NCBI GenBank assembly: GCA_963662175.1
Contig: OY759220.1
Coordinates: 45,356,136 to 45,420,135, forward strand
DNA from: Aradus depressus
Taxonomy: Eukaryota > Arthropoda > Insecta > Hemiptera > Aradidae
Direction: 5' to 3'
DNA length: 64,000 nucleotides
The stretch's first letter is position 1; each line of letters starts with the position of its first letter. Made by a program: the position numbers and the translations under genes. This document shows positions 30,320 through 40,922 of the stretch, one piece after another. A model generated the notes under the pieces. That model was not told the DNA's origin. It searched no databases and saw only the letters and a list, made by a program, of their open reading frames with translations.

Positions 30320-33300
30320 TGTATCGGGAAAGTCCCATCCGAAGGACGACGTGCTCAAATTTATTTTTATCTTCTCGATTAAAACATCTGACCTAAGTGC
30401 CTTGGCTAGATTTCTAAGTGGCGATCCTGAGCTCGATAGACTCCATATGTATGATAAAATAAGATACCGTTTGGTTCCAACTAAAATTATCAAGGAAGAA
30501 ATGTGGAATATAAGTGGGCTTTGAGGTACCCTTTTGACATATTTTCTGAAAAACAAATTAATACAGCTATGTTGGTAGATAGGCAGCATCCAGAAACGAA
30601 GATGGTCAACCAAAGAAAGATTCAGATGTATCGGGAATGTCCCATCCGAAGGACGACGTGCTCAAGGTTTTTTTAACCTAAGAAAAATTTCAGCTACCCA
30701 GGTTTAGATACGTAACATACGACTCATTATCGAGTACCTGACATACGAAAAGACCCTCGATCATAGCTTAAAGTCCAATCCGAAGGACGACGTGCTCAAA
30801 TTTATTTTTATCTTCCCGATTAAAACATCTCACCTAAGTGCCTTGGCTAGATTTCTAAGTGGCGATCCTGAGCTCGATAGACTCCATATGTATGATAAAA
30901 TAAGTTACCGTTTGGTTCCAACTAAAATTATCAAGGAAGAAATGTGGAATATAAGTAGGCTTTGAGGTACCCTCTTGACATATTTTCTGAAAAACAAATT
31001 AATACAGCTATGTTGGTAGATAGGCAGCATCCAGAAACGAAGATGGACAACCAAAGAAAGATTCAGATGTATCGGGAATGCCCCATCCGAAGGACGACGT
31101 GCTCAAGGTTTTTTTAACCTAAGGGAAATTTCAGCTACCCAGGTTTAGATACATAACATACGACTCATTATCGAGTACCTGACATAGGAAAAGACCCTCG
31201 ATCATAGCTTAAAGTCCAATCCGAAGGACGACGTGCTCAAATTTATTTTTATCTTCCCGATTAAAACATCTGACCTAAATGACTTGGCTAAATTTCTAAA
31301 TGGCGATCCTGAGCTCGGTAAACTCCATTCTTCAAATTTCTCCCTTTTTACCGGTTTTTAGATTTACTATTTGTTAAAACTGATGAACAACCGGGATATC
31401 TGAATCCTAAACAAAAATCGAAATAAAAATGTTTTTCGAAAAAAGACGGGCTAAATACCATTCTTCAAATTTCCTACTTTTTAACAGTTTATAGATTTAA
31501 TATTTGTTAAAACTGATAGATTCAGATATAATCGGGAAAGTCCCATCCGAAGGACGACGTGCTCAAGGTTTTTTGAACCTAAGTGAAATTTTAGCTACCT
31601 AGGTTTAGTTACTTAACATACGACCCATTATCGTGCACCTGACATACAAAAAGGCCCTCGATCATAGCCTAAAGTCCAATCCGAAGGACGACGTGCTCAA
31701 ATTTATTTTTATCTTCCCGATTAAAACATCTGACCTAAATGACTTGGCTAAATTTCTAAATGGCGATCCTGAGCTCGGTAAACTCCATTCTTCAAATTTC
31801 TCCCTTTTTACCGGTTTTTAGATTTACTATTTGTTAAAACTGATGAACAACCGGGATATCTGAATCCTACACAAAAATCGAAATAAAAATGTTTTTCGAA
31901 AAAAGACGGGCTAAATACCATTCTTCAAATTTCCTGCTTTTTAACGGTTTATAGATTTAATAATTGTTAAAACTGATAGACAGATTCAGATATATCGGGA
32001 AAGTCCCATCCGAAGGACGACGTGCTCAAGGTTTTTTGAACCTAAGTGAAATTTTAGCTACCTAGGTTTAGTTACTTAACATACGACTCATTATCGTGCA
32101 CCTGACATACAAAAAGGCCCTCGATCATAGCCTAAAGTCCAATCCGAAGGACGACGTGCTCAAATTTATTTTTATCTTCTCGATTAAAACATCTCACCTA
32201 AGTGCCTTGGCTAGATTTCGAAGTGGCGATCCTGAGCTCGGTAAACTCCATTCTTCAAATTTCTGCCTTTTTAACGGTTTTTAGATTTAATATTTGTTAA
32301 AACTGATATATAACAACCGTGATATCTGAATCCTACACAAAAATCGAAATAAAAATGTTTTTCGAAAAAACTCGGGCTAAATCCCATTCTTCATATTTCT
32401 CGCTTTTTAACGGTTTATAGGCTTAATATAAGTTCAAACTGATAGACAGATTCAGATATATCGGGAAAGTCCCATCCGAAGGATGACGTGCTCAAGTTAT
32501 TTTTAACGTAAATGAAATTTCACCTACCCAGGTTTAGATACATAACATACGACTCATTATCGAGTACCTGACATACGAAAAGGCCCTCGATCATAGCTTA
32601 AAGTCAATCCGAAGGACGACGTGCTCAAATTTATTTTTATCCCCCCGATTAAAACATCATGACCTAAGTGACTTGGCTAGACTTCGAAATGGCGATCCTG
32701 AGCTCGATAGACTCCATTCTTCAAATTTCTCGCTTTTAAACGGTTTTTAGATTTAATATTTGTTAAAACTGATGAACAACCGGGATATCTGAATCCTACA
32801 CAAAAATCGAAATAAAAATGTTTTTCGAAAAAAGTGGGGCTAAATCCCATTCTTCAAATTTCTCGCTTTTTAACTGTTTATAGGCTTAATATTAGTTAAA
32901 ACTGATAGACAGATTCAGATATATCGAGAAAGTCCCATCCGAAGGACGACGTGCTCAAGGTTTTTTTAACCTAAGTGAAATTTCAGCTACCCAGGTTTAG
33001 ATACATAACATACGACTCATTATCCAGTACCTGACATACAAAAAGGCCCTCGATCATAGCTTGAAGTCCATTCCGAAGGACGACGTGCTCAAGTTATTTT
33101 TACCTAAATGAAATTTCAACTACCCAGGTTTAGATACATTACATACGACTCATTATCGAGTACCTGACATACGAAAAGGCCCTCGATCATAGCTTAAAGT
33201 CAATCCGAAGGACGACGTGCTCAAATTTATTTTTATCTTCCCGATTAAAACATCATGACCTAAGTGACTTGGCTAGACTTCGAAATGGCGATCCTGAGCT

Positions 33301-33370
33301 CGATAGACTCCATTCTTCAAATTTCTCGCTTTTAAACGGTTTTTAGATTTAATATTTTTTAAAACTGATG
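30320..33370 (-). repeat. Right arm of the opposed repeat: reversed SINE-like units
   Basis: The same units as at 26.0-27.7 kb occur in the opposite orientation (CCATCCGAAGGACGACGTGC recurring). They alternate with blocks TTGTTAAAACTGAT and CATTCTTCAAATTTC. Arrays of near-identical blocks (31.2, 31.7, 32.1, 32.6, 33.2 kb) indicate recent tandem growth. Short open frames here are by-products. Confidence 0.87.
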
Positions 33371-33599
33371 TAGCAGGAAGTTGGCAGGAGTGTTGGGTGA
33401 CGCACGTACCCTATGTTTGAGCAGAACGTTTAAGGATGCTAGGAAAGGGTCTAGCTGGATAAGAGTGCGAAAACTGCCCCCAACGATTTTCGAATGGGCG
33501 ATTGACCGACAGTTTGCACATGTAAAAAAAAATTTTCCTGAAAATTTCAGCTCCCATTATTCAATGAGGACAAAAATAAAAAGGATATTCTAATTTTTT

Positions 33600-33887
33600 T
33601 TTGTGGTCACAAGCGTTCTTAAGTACGCACTGGCTAGAACGTCCAGTGAAGTATTCACTAGCTGTGGTTTCCGCCGTTGAATGGCGCGTACTAGCAATGG
33701 CGCCCAGGGGTCCTAAAAACTTACTAGCTGGAATGTCTGCCGTTGAAGGACCATAAGCGTTATTCCGTATGAATAATTGAAAATTATAACATCATGAATT
33801 TACTGTTGAAAAATTGAATACGATTCGAACGAGAGATATTAGGAGAAAAGTCAAAGTTCCCCGGGCAACGCCGGGTATTACTGCTAG
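33600..33887 (+). mobile_element. Helitron 3' end
   Basis: The terminus reads CCCCGGGCAACGCCGGGTAT then TACTGCTAG, followed by host T. A GC hairpin is followed by CTAG (CTRR), the canonical Helitron 3' end, at 33884-33887. The reversed SINE-like arrays lead into it, so the element body probably includes them. The 5' TC end and any Rep/helicase gene were not found. Confidence 0.75.
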
Positions 33888-34600
33888 TTATATATATTTT
33901 GTGAAATAGACAATATATTTTTTTTTTTAACATACGTTTTACTTTATTTTTTATTAAGTGTTTCTAATCATCTCGGCTAAAAATGTTAAGTTCCCTTAGA
34001 AAGTTAAAGTATTGACTATAACTGGGGAAGTATGAAAGTACATAATTGGTTCAATATGAAAAGATACATGAGAAATTGACAGGGGCGTAGCCAGGATATT
34101 GAGCAGGGGGGAGGGTCGCCCCACTCTTCGCCCGGTTGGCGGGCTGAGGTCTGTATGAATCCACTTCCAATTGATTTTAAGTAAAACGCAACTTTCAAAG
34201 ACCAATATCTGGAAAACTATTGCTCGTACAAGAAAACTAAAAATACCGAAAAACCTAGTTTTCTTCTGAAGAATCTGAAAATCGTAATTAAAAATTTGTA
34301 AAAATTAAATTTTTTTACGATATAATTTTACTGAGGTGTGTGTTGTGTCAATGTTTAAGCCTATTTCTGAAACGTGTTCTTTTACCCAATTTTTCAATTG
34401 TCTCCCAGTTTGACTTACATAAACAAAATTACAAAAACTACATTTTAGATAGTAAACCCCACCTATTTCTTCTGTTTTTCTTTTTCCTTTAGTGCTGTTG
34501 AGATGTTTGTACATATAATGTATTATTAGTTCTGGAACCTACCCAACAGTCCCCTTTTTTAAGTACATCGCCTCTGAAGATGTTAGCAATATCGAAAGAA
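33888..34600 (-). mobile_element. Penelope-like element copy A (5'-truncated)
   Basis: It starts in terminal sequence (TTTTGTGAAATAGACAATAT) directly at the Helitron end, then unique sequence, then a GIY-YIG fragment, then TGTTAGCAATATCGAAAGAA at its other terminus. No reverse-transcriptase part remains. Confidence 0.65.
34305..34514 (-). pseudogene. PLE GIY-YIG endonuclease fragment (copy A)
   Basis: The 69-aa frame reads GGVYYLKCSFCNFVYVSQTG then RQLKNWVKEHVSEIGLNI. GVY-x(10)-YV and TGR-x-L-K-x(2)-V-KEH match the GIY-YIG nuclease that ends PLE polyproteins. The second motif has S where most PLEs have G (YIGQTGR). It is preceded by MYKHLNSTKGKRKTEE. RT and the rest of the protein are absent. 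Confidence 0.75.
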
Positions 34601-35295
34601 CTCCCATAATATATATATTTTGTGAAATAGATAATTTTTTTTTTTTTTTTAACATACGTTTTTCCTTATTTTTTATTAAGTGTTTCTAATCATCTCGGCT
34701 AAAAATGTTAAGTTCCCTTAGAAAGTTAAAGTATGGAGTATAACTGGGGAAGTATGAAAGTACATAATTGGTTCAATATGAAAAGATTCATGTGAAATTG
34801 ACATGGGCGTAGCCAGGATATTGAGCAGGGGGGAGGGTCGCCCCACTCTTCGCCCGGTTTGCGGGCTGAGATCTCTATGAATCCACTTCCAATTGATTTT
34901 AAGTAAAACGCAACTTTCAAAGACCAATATCTCGGAAACTATTGCTCGTACAAGAAAACTAAAAATATCGGAAAACCTCGTTCTCTTGTGAAGAATCTGA
35001 AAATCGTAATAAAAAATTTGTAAAAATTATTTTTTTTTTTTTTACGGACAGCTGTTTGGCAACCAACTTGAGAAATCTTAAATATTTTGTTCCGTTAGAT
35101 TTTTTTATTATTTCAGTGCTTAATGACAAAAACAAAGTGTGTAAATAGTTATTGTATATAGTTCTTGTTTCGTTTTTTTCTAGACATAAGTTTTGTGCGT
35201 TTTCATTTCGTTATGGTTTCTTTATCTTTAAAGTGTTAAAAGTAACCTTTACAAATACTATTTTTATTTAATTATTGTGATTTTGTGCGGACTTA

Positions 35296-36300
35296 ATGGT
35301 GGCGGGAAGTGAGGAAGCCCCAGTTGGGGCCCTTGCTAGTCCTAGCACCAGCACCACAGCGGCCATGGAACAAGCCTCATCCAACTTGGGAGCGACCTGG
35401 GAGTCAGTGGTGGGCCGGAAGAGAAGCGGGACTACGTCCAGAGACCCACGAAAGGTGGCCAAACAGTCAGGTGAGCACCTCACCCCTACCACCGTAGCAA
35501 ATAGCTTTAGTGCTCTGACCAACATGGAGACATCAGCTATTGAAGAGCCAGAAAAAACAAATAATGTTACAAAAGCTGAAAAGCCTCCACCTATTTACCT
35601 AAAAGACGTCGAAAATTACGACAGCCTAATAGAAATTTTAATAAAAGAAGGAGGATTGGAGTCATTCTCCTTGAGGACTACCACCCAGGGCATAACAATA
35701 TATGCCAAAACGCCGACGGCATACAGGGCCTTCATCCACCTACTCGAAGGAAATAATGCTAATTTTCACACATATCAAAACCTAAACGACAAAGTGCCTC
35801 GAGTGGTCATCCGAGGTCTTCATCCCTCCACGAGTGTGAACACTATACACAGAGCCCTGCAAGAGAAAGGGTTCGTCGCCACCCGAATCAAAAATGTGTG
35901 GTCGAGGTTAAAAGTGCCTCTACCAATATTCTTTGTGGATATAGAGCCTGGCAGTTATAATGAAAAAATTTATGATCTTGAGAATCTCCTTTCGGGAAGC
36001 TGCAACAAGCCCCGGACTGTTCCAGCGACCTGCGCGAACTGCCAGGAATCCCACCCGGCCAACTACAAGGGATGTCGGGTGTACAAAGAGCTGCAGTCAA
36101 AACGACAGGGCAGTAGACAACAGCCACCGAGAAACCCAGCAGCAGCGCCTCCATCCCACCAGGACCAGGCGATCTACCCTTCTCTGGTGCGGCCCGCCCC
36201 TCCACCACCTCCTCTGAGGCAGATCTTTGCAGCCACCGCCAGGAACCTCACCACCGAGACACCTCCCTTCAGAGACCACCGCACATCTCGGCAGGCCTGA
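35296..36300 (+). CDS. Jockey LINE ORF1 (gag-like nucleic-acid binding protein), internally deleted
   Basis: The 334-aa frame has an N-terminal Ala/Ser/Thr-rich region. The PRE/C2HC-associated part follows (VPRVVIRGLHPSTSVNTIHR, IKNVWSRLKVPLPIFFVDIE). Then comes a single zinc-binding remnant TCANCQESHPANYKGC with a proline-rich tail. Jockey ORF1 normally carries further CCHC knuckles between the DIEP block and PATC. Here the two blocks are nearly adjacent, so about two knuckles are missing. The start is the first ATG after the 5' UTR (GACTTAATGG). ORF1 coats the element RNA and brings it to the nucleus by family knowledge. Confidence 0.8.
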   Translation: MVAGSEEAPVGALASPSTSTTAAMEQASSNLGATWESVVGRKRSGTTSRDPRKVAKQSGEHLTPTTVANSFSALTNMETSAIEEPEKTNNVTKAEKPPPIYLKDVENYDSLIEILIKEGGLESFSLRTTTQGITIYAKTPTAYRAFIHLLEGNNANFHTYQNLNDKVPRVVIRGLHPSTSVNTIHRALQEKGFVATRIKNVWSRLKVPLPIFFVDIEPGSYNEKIYDLENLLSGSCNKPRTVPATCANCQESHPANYKGCRVYKELQSKRQGSRQQPPRNPAAAPPSHQDQAIYPSLVRPAPPPPPLRQIFAATARNLTTETPPFRDHRTSRQA

Positions 36301-36441
36301 GAGAGGACAACACCCAGTGGTCAGCAAATGGCCTTCCACCTCAAATGGTACACTTCATATCAGGTATAAACTAGATAGTCCAACCTCTTTTTAATCTTCT
36401 TAGCCAGCTATCCCAACTTACCCAAACCTTTTGTTCCCAGT

Positions 36442-37700
36442 ATGTCCGCTAATACTCTCACACTGGGTTCCTTGGCAGTCCTTCTATGGAACGCCAATGG
36501 CATAATACAACATAAAAATGAGCTTGAAATTATTTTGAATCAAAAAAGAATTGACGTAGCCCTCATTTCGGAAACCCACCTGACAACAAAATCTAAATTT
36601 TTCATTCAAAATTACAAAGTGTATAGAGCCGACCACCCAGACAACAGGAGCCACGGCGGTGCGGCTGTCATAACAATCCCTCAAACACTATGCACTACCA
36701 TCACATACCACTCCACACATACAGGCGGCAGCTATATTCTTACACACCAGACAGAAAAATCTCACTCGTGGCCGTATATTGTCCCCCGAGGCACGCCATA
36801 AGGCCGGAAACATTCGTCCAGTTCTTTAGGGATCTGGGCGCATGTTTCCTCGCTGGGGGCGATTTCAACGCCAAACACCAGCGATGGGGTTCGTGCCTTT
36901 GCAACCCCAGGGGCAGAAGTCTGTATTCATCTGTTAATCAGCTCTCATTAGACACTATTTCGACAAACTCACCGACTTACTGGCCAACCTCAAGACGCAA
37001 ATTGCCGGACCTACTAGACTTCTTCGTACAGAAGGGGCTGCGAGGTGTGCCATACGATGTTAAATCTTGCTCTCATCTCTCCTCGGATCACTCACCAGTA
37101 CATCTCACGCTTTGGGTGGAGATTGAGATCGAATCAAAGAGACCAAGTCTAACGCCAGGAGTTATGGACTGGAACCTTTTCCAACAGCAGTTGGAGACAA
37201 CATTGTCCGTGCCATATTCCTTGAGGACGGGAGAGAAAGTAGAGGAGGCTGTAGAATTTCTTACCGTATCCATACAGCAGGCTGCCTGGCAAGCAGTCCT
37301 ACCAACAAACACTGGTCCTCATCCGACTCTCCCCTCCTACCCTGCATACATCCGCGAGCTGATCGGAGAAAAGATGAGAGCGAGAAAAAGATGGCAGACC
37401 TCGAGATTACCTTCAGACAGACGGACATACAACAGATTAAGCAATGACCTGAAGACGCAAATCAGACTGATTAACAGGGAATACTACGACTCCTCCCTTT
37501 CCAATCTGAATGCGGAGGATGGCAGCCTATGGAGGAGAACCCGTAGACTTCTCCGACACCAATCTCAGTCGATGCCAATGCGACAGAACGGCGGATCCTG
37601 GGCCGTGACGGACGACGAGAAAGCCGAGAGCCTGCTCATCTCAGACCTCATCACGATCTTTCAGACATCCATCATGAATCAACGATTCACCATTTCTTAG
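36442..37700 (+). pseudogene. Jockey LINE ORF2, endonuclease part, frameshifted
   Basis: The first frame (36442-36801) has LAVLLWNANGIIQHKNELEI and VALISETHLT, the start of an APE-type endonuclease. The reading continues in another frame (36690-37700) with VAVYCPPRH, LAGGDFNAKHQRWGS and CSHLSSDHSPVHLTL. These include the catalytic E (SETH), GGDFN and SDH motifs. The shift lies at about 36.69-36.76 kb. The linker to RT follows. Confidence 0.82.
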
Positions 37701-39108
37701 ACACACCCCTTCCTATCTCCCTTCCACCAAAAGCGTTCACACCCTCCGAAGTTCAGTACGAAATTATAAATCTCCCCAGAAGGAAGTCCCCGGGCTACGA
37801 CCTGATAACAGCGGAGATTCTCCAGCGGCTGCCCCGGAAAGCTGTTGTATTTCTGACAACTCTGTACAATTCCATTCTTCGTACAACATACTTCCCCATT
37901 CAGTGGAAGTACTCTGTTATCACCATGATCCCAAAACCAAACAAACCTGAGCATGACCCTTCTTCCTTTCGACCTATTAGTCTTCTGTCTTTTCTTTCCA
38001 AGATCTTTGAAAAACTTCTCTATAAACGCCTCATTTCCATCCTTTCACTTCATCTTCCCGATCACCAGTTTGGGTTTCGTTCTTCTCACTCCACCACCCA
38101 CCAACTGCACAGAGTTGTCGACTACACAGCGTCTGCATTAGAGCGAAAACTCTACGCAGCCGGGGCATTCCTGGATATATCTCAGGCTTTTGATCGGGTC
38201 TGGCACGCGGGACTTCTATATAAACTTAAACCCCTCCTACCCCATACATATTATCTTATTCTTCAGTCATACTTAACGGATAGGTATTTCGCCTATGTTC
38301 AGCTATTTCCTCCTGCCACCTCATACTGGCCGGCGTGCCTCAGGGCTCAATATTAGCCCCCCTATTATACTCCATGTACACCTTCGACTTACCCACCGAC
38401 CCATTCACATTAACAGCCACATACGCAGATGACACCGCCATTCTAGCCTCTCACAAAGATCCTCACACCACTTCACTCGTACTACAGCAACATCTCAACA
38501 AAATTGAACTTTGGAGTAAATCTTGGAAAATTAAATTTAACCCCACAAAATGTCAACACGTAACATTCGCTCTCCGCCATGGTGACTGCCCCCCAGTATT
38601 CTTTGAAAAACAACCATTACCTCATACCTCTTCCGTAAAATATTTAGGATTAACCCTCGATAGAAGGCTGACTTGGAACCCTCGAACTCGGACGACACGA
38701 CTCACACTAGACCGGCGACTTAGACTATTGTACAGTATTTTGAATAGGCGTTCTAAATTATCTACTCGACAAAAACTAAATTGTTATACCTATCTTCTCC
38801 GACCTCTCTGGACCTATGGCTTACACATATATGGTACAGCCAAGACTTCGAACATCAAAAGAATACAGGTATTTCAATCCAAGACTCTCCGACTGATGAC
38901 GCAATGCCCACCATACGTCAGCAACAAGACTTTACACCGCGACTTGAACATCACACCCATAGACACAAGCATTAAACATTTATACCAACGTTTCTACAAC
39001 AAAATTTACTTACACACCAATCCGGAAGTTCGCAAAATCTTAAGTACAAATTTCCCCCACAATGCCCCAAGAAGATTAAAGAGAGTTTGGCATAGAGATC
39101 TGTTATGA
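37694..39108 (+). pseudogene. Jockey LINE ORF2, reverse transcriptase part, frameshifted
   Basis: The first frame (37694-38356) carries FTPSEVQYEIINLPRRKSPG, IPKPNKPEHDPSSFRPISLL, QFGFRSSHST and FLDISQAFDRVWH. The second frame (38335-39108) carries PQGSILAPLLYSMYTFDLP and the catalytic YADDTA, then the thumb (SVKYLGLTLDRRLTW). It ends KRVWHRDLL. There is no RNase H, as in Jockey. The two frameshifts mean no full protein can be made. Confidence 0.85.
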
Positions 39109-39299
39109 AGTGATGTCATGAGGGTTCACCGCTGGCTGTTTTTCCTCTCTCAAGCCTCTCATGTCATATTTATTTTTATTATTATTTATTTTTTTTTTTA
39201 AATTTCTGTATAGTACATGTCAGCTCAGGCGCTGGTTGTGCATTTCTTGCACAGTTGTGGCTTAAAATAACTAAATGCAAAAAAAAAAAAAAAAAAATG

Positions 39300-39500
39300 T
39301 TTACGATTCAATTTCACTTGGGCGTGTGTTGTGTCAATATTTAAGCCTATTTCTGAAACGTGTTCTTTTACCCTATTTTTAAATTGTCTCCCAGTTTGAA
39401 TAACATAAACAAAATTACAGAAACTACATTTTAGATAGTAAACCCCACTTTTTTCTTCTGTTTTTCTTTTTCCTTTAGTGCTGTTGAGATGTTTGTACAT
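39300..39500 (-). pseudogene. PLE GIY-YIG endonuclease fragment (copy B)
   Basis: It is a near-identical paralogue of the 34.4-kb fragment: GVYYLKCSFCNFVYVIQTGR then QFKNRVKEHVSEIGLNIDTT. The usual YIG glycine is replaced by I here. It runs into the A-rich LINE tail. Confidence 0.7.
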
Positions 39501-39895
39501 TTAATGTATTATTAGTTCTGGAACCTACCCAACAGTCCTCTTTTTTAAGCACATCGCCTCTGAAGATGTTAACAATACCGAAAGTACTCCCATATTATAT
39601 ATGAGGCCTGTTATGCCAAAACCCGGTAAATCCAATTATTACCCAAAACGATTAGTTTCATAGCCCGTTAGAGTTGTTGTTTTGATCTCGTGGAGTATAC
39701 ATCAGCTCTTGGGGATTAAAAGCTTTACTGTGAGTCCGTTCCAACTTCTATTCAATTAATTTTAGTTTCGTTTTATTATTATTAGTTTTTCGTTTCTATT
39801 ATAATTTTAGTTTACTCCTCATATAGGTAAGTGACCTTTTATTTTATTATGAATGACCCTGGGGGGGGACTGGGCCCCCCGGAAATAACGTTCCA

Positions 39896-40651
39896 ATGGA
39901 AGAAAACCCTTCCCCCATCAACTGTGAGGCGAATGTAGGCATAGTGGATCATTCTACTATCCCCAATGAGAATAAAGAGGTTAATATAAACCTGGAAAAA
40001 GTTCGTGAAGTACATTTCTATAAGCCTTGGGATAAAGGTCCTTTCCGAGTTTATATTGAGAGTAAGCGGCACGAAGGTAAAATTGGACGATTGCACCCAA
40101 TGTCCATAGGCAAAATCATATTCAATAACCACCCTCTTATTAAAAATGATGTAGTTGAAATTTCTAAAGCCGGGTATAATAGAATTAAAATAATCCTTCG
40201 TAGTGGGGCGGGTGCAAATATGCTAATTGAGTCTGATTATTTCAAAAAAGTAAATATTGAGGTGTATATTCCCTCGTTTCTTATTAAACGACAAGGTATA
40301 ATTAGGGATGTTGATATCTCTTTATCAGAGACCGAAATAGCTGAGTCATTACACCATAATCTAGGTCAAGGATGTAACCTAATTTCGGTTAAGCGATTCA
40401 GTAGAAAAGTTAAGGAAAGTAACGGAATGATAGAAAGGCCAACCTCAACAATTTTGTTGACATTTAGGGGACAGCTAATGCCGGACTACGTGTATATTTA
40501 TTTTGTACGGAGACCGGTTGAACCATACGTTCAACGTGTCGTCGTGTGCTACAAATGCCTTCGTTTTAATCATGTAAGTGCTCAATGCAAAGGTACTTGC
40601 ATTGAGCACTTACCAATTCTTGGTGGACAGTGGACTGCGAAAGGCCAATAA
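39896..40651 (+). CDS. I-like LINE ORF1 (gag-like), truncated
   Basis: A 251-aa frame. From about residue 100 it has a domain with FLIKRQGIIRDVDISLSETE, then PDYVYIYFVRRPVEPYVQRV, then the zinc knuckle CYKCLRFNHVSAQC (C-x2-C-x4-H-x4-C). I-clade ORF1 proteins normally have further knuckles. Here the frame collapses within 10 residues into a 17-bp inverted repeat and then post-endonuclease sequence, so the ORF1 end and the whole endonuclease are lost. The element could not nick targets by itself. Confidence 0.78.
   Translation: MEENPSPINCEANVGIVDHSTIPNENKEVNINLEKVREVHFYKPWDKGPFRVYIESKRHEGKIGRLHPMSIGKIIFNNHPLIKNDVVEISKAGYNRIKIILRSGAGANMLIESDYFKKVNIEVYIPSFLIKRQGIIRDVDISLSETEIAESLHHNLGQGCNLISVKRFSRKVKESNGMIERPTSTILLTFRGQLMPDYVYIYFVRRPVEPYVQRVVVCYKCLRFNHVSAQCKGTCIEHLPILGGQWTAKGQ
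40574..40613. repeat. Perfect 17-bp hairpin at the LINE deletion junction
   Basis: GTAAGTGCTCAATGCAA (40574-40590), a 6-base loop, and its exact complement (40597-40613) mark the place where ORF1 is joined to sequence downstream of the endonuclease. It looks like a fold-back or template-switch scar. Confidence 0.9.
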
Positions 40652-40893
40652 ATGATAGAAAATCAGCTTACATCATTTATAAAACTAGCCCTTCTCTTGA
40701 TAATTTAATACGGTTCAAAAAATTCTCTGCTGTCGCAAAACATATTATTAGGACAGCAAAATTAAATTCCTGGGTAGATTTTTGTAATAACTTGTCATCT
40801 AATTCTCCAATTAAGGCCATTTGGAATCAAATTAAATGTTTAAAGAATCGTAAAGTGGTAAATAAGCTTCCCTTTCTAATCTGCTTCCCGTAG
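40615..40893 (+). pseudogene. I-like LINE ORF2, linker between endonuclease and RT
   Basis: CERPINDRKSAYIIYKTSPS, then VAKHIIRTAKLNSWVDFCNN and SPIKAIWNQIKCL match the helical linker that precedes RT in I and Jockey ORF2 proteins. The preceding endonuclease domain is missing, and a frame change separates this part from RT. Confidence 0.65.
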
Positions 40894-40922
40894 AGCTTGA
40901 CGACAACGCCACAGAGGGCCAT

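Larger units (their letters stand above)
35048..39297 (+). mobile_element. Jockey-clade LINE, nearly full length, inactivated
   Basis: It runs from CTGTTTGGCAACC through ORF1, ORF2 (endonuclease, RT) and a 3' UTR to an A19 tail (39279-39297). The order and motifs are those of the Jockey clade. ORF2 changes frame three times (about 36.7, 37.69 and 38.34 kb). It is inserted in PLE copy B. Confidence 0.85.
34601..39599 (-). mobile_element. Penelope-like element copy B, split by a Jockey LINE
   Basis: Left part 34601-35045 and right part 39298-39599 repeat the order of copy A: terminal TTTGTGAAATAG, unique block, TTTTTTACG, [LINE], GIY-YIG, CCGAAAGTACTCCCATA. TTTACG borders the LINE on both sides. 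Confidence 0.7.

Noticed and set aside
35888..36339. Minus-strand frames inside the Jockey ORF1
   Set aside because: Shadows of the plus-strand coding sequence. No domain.
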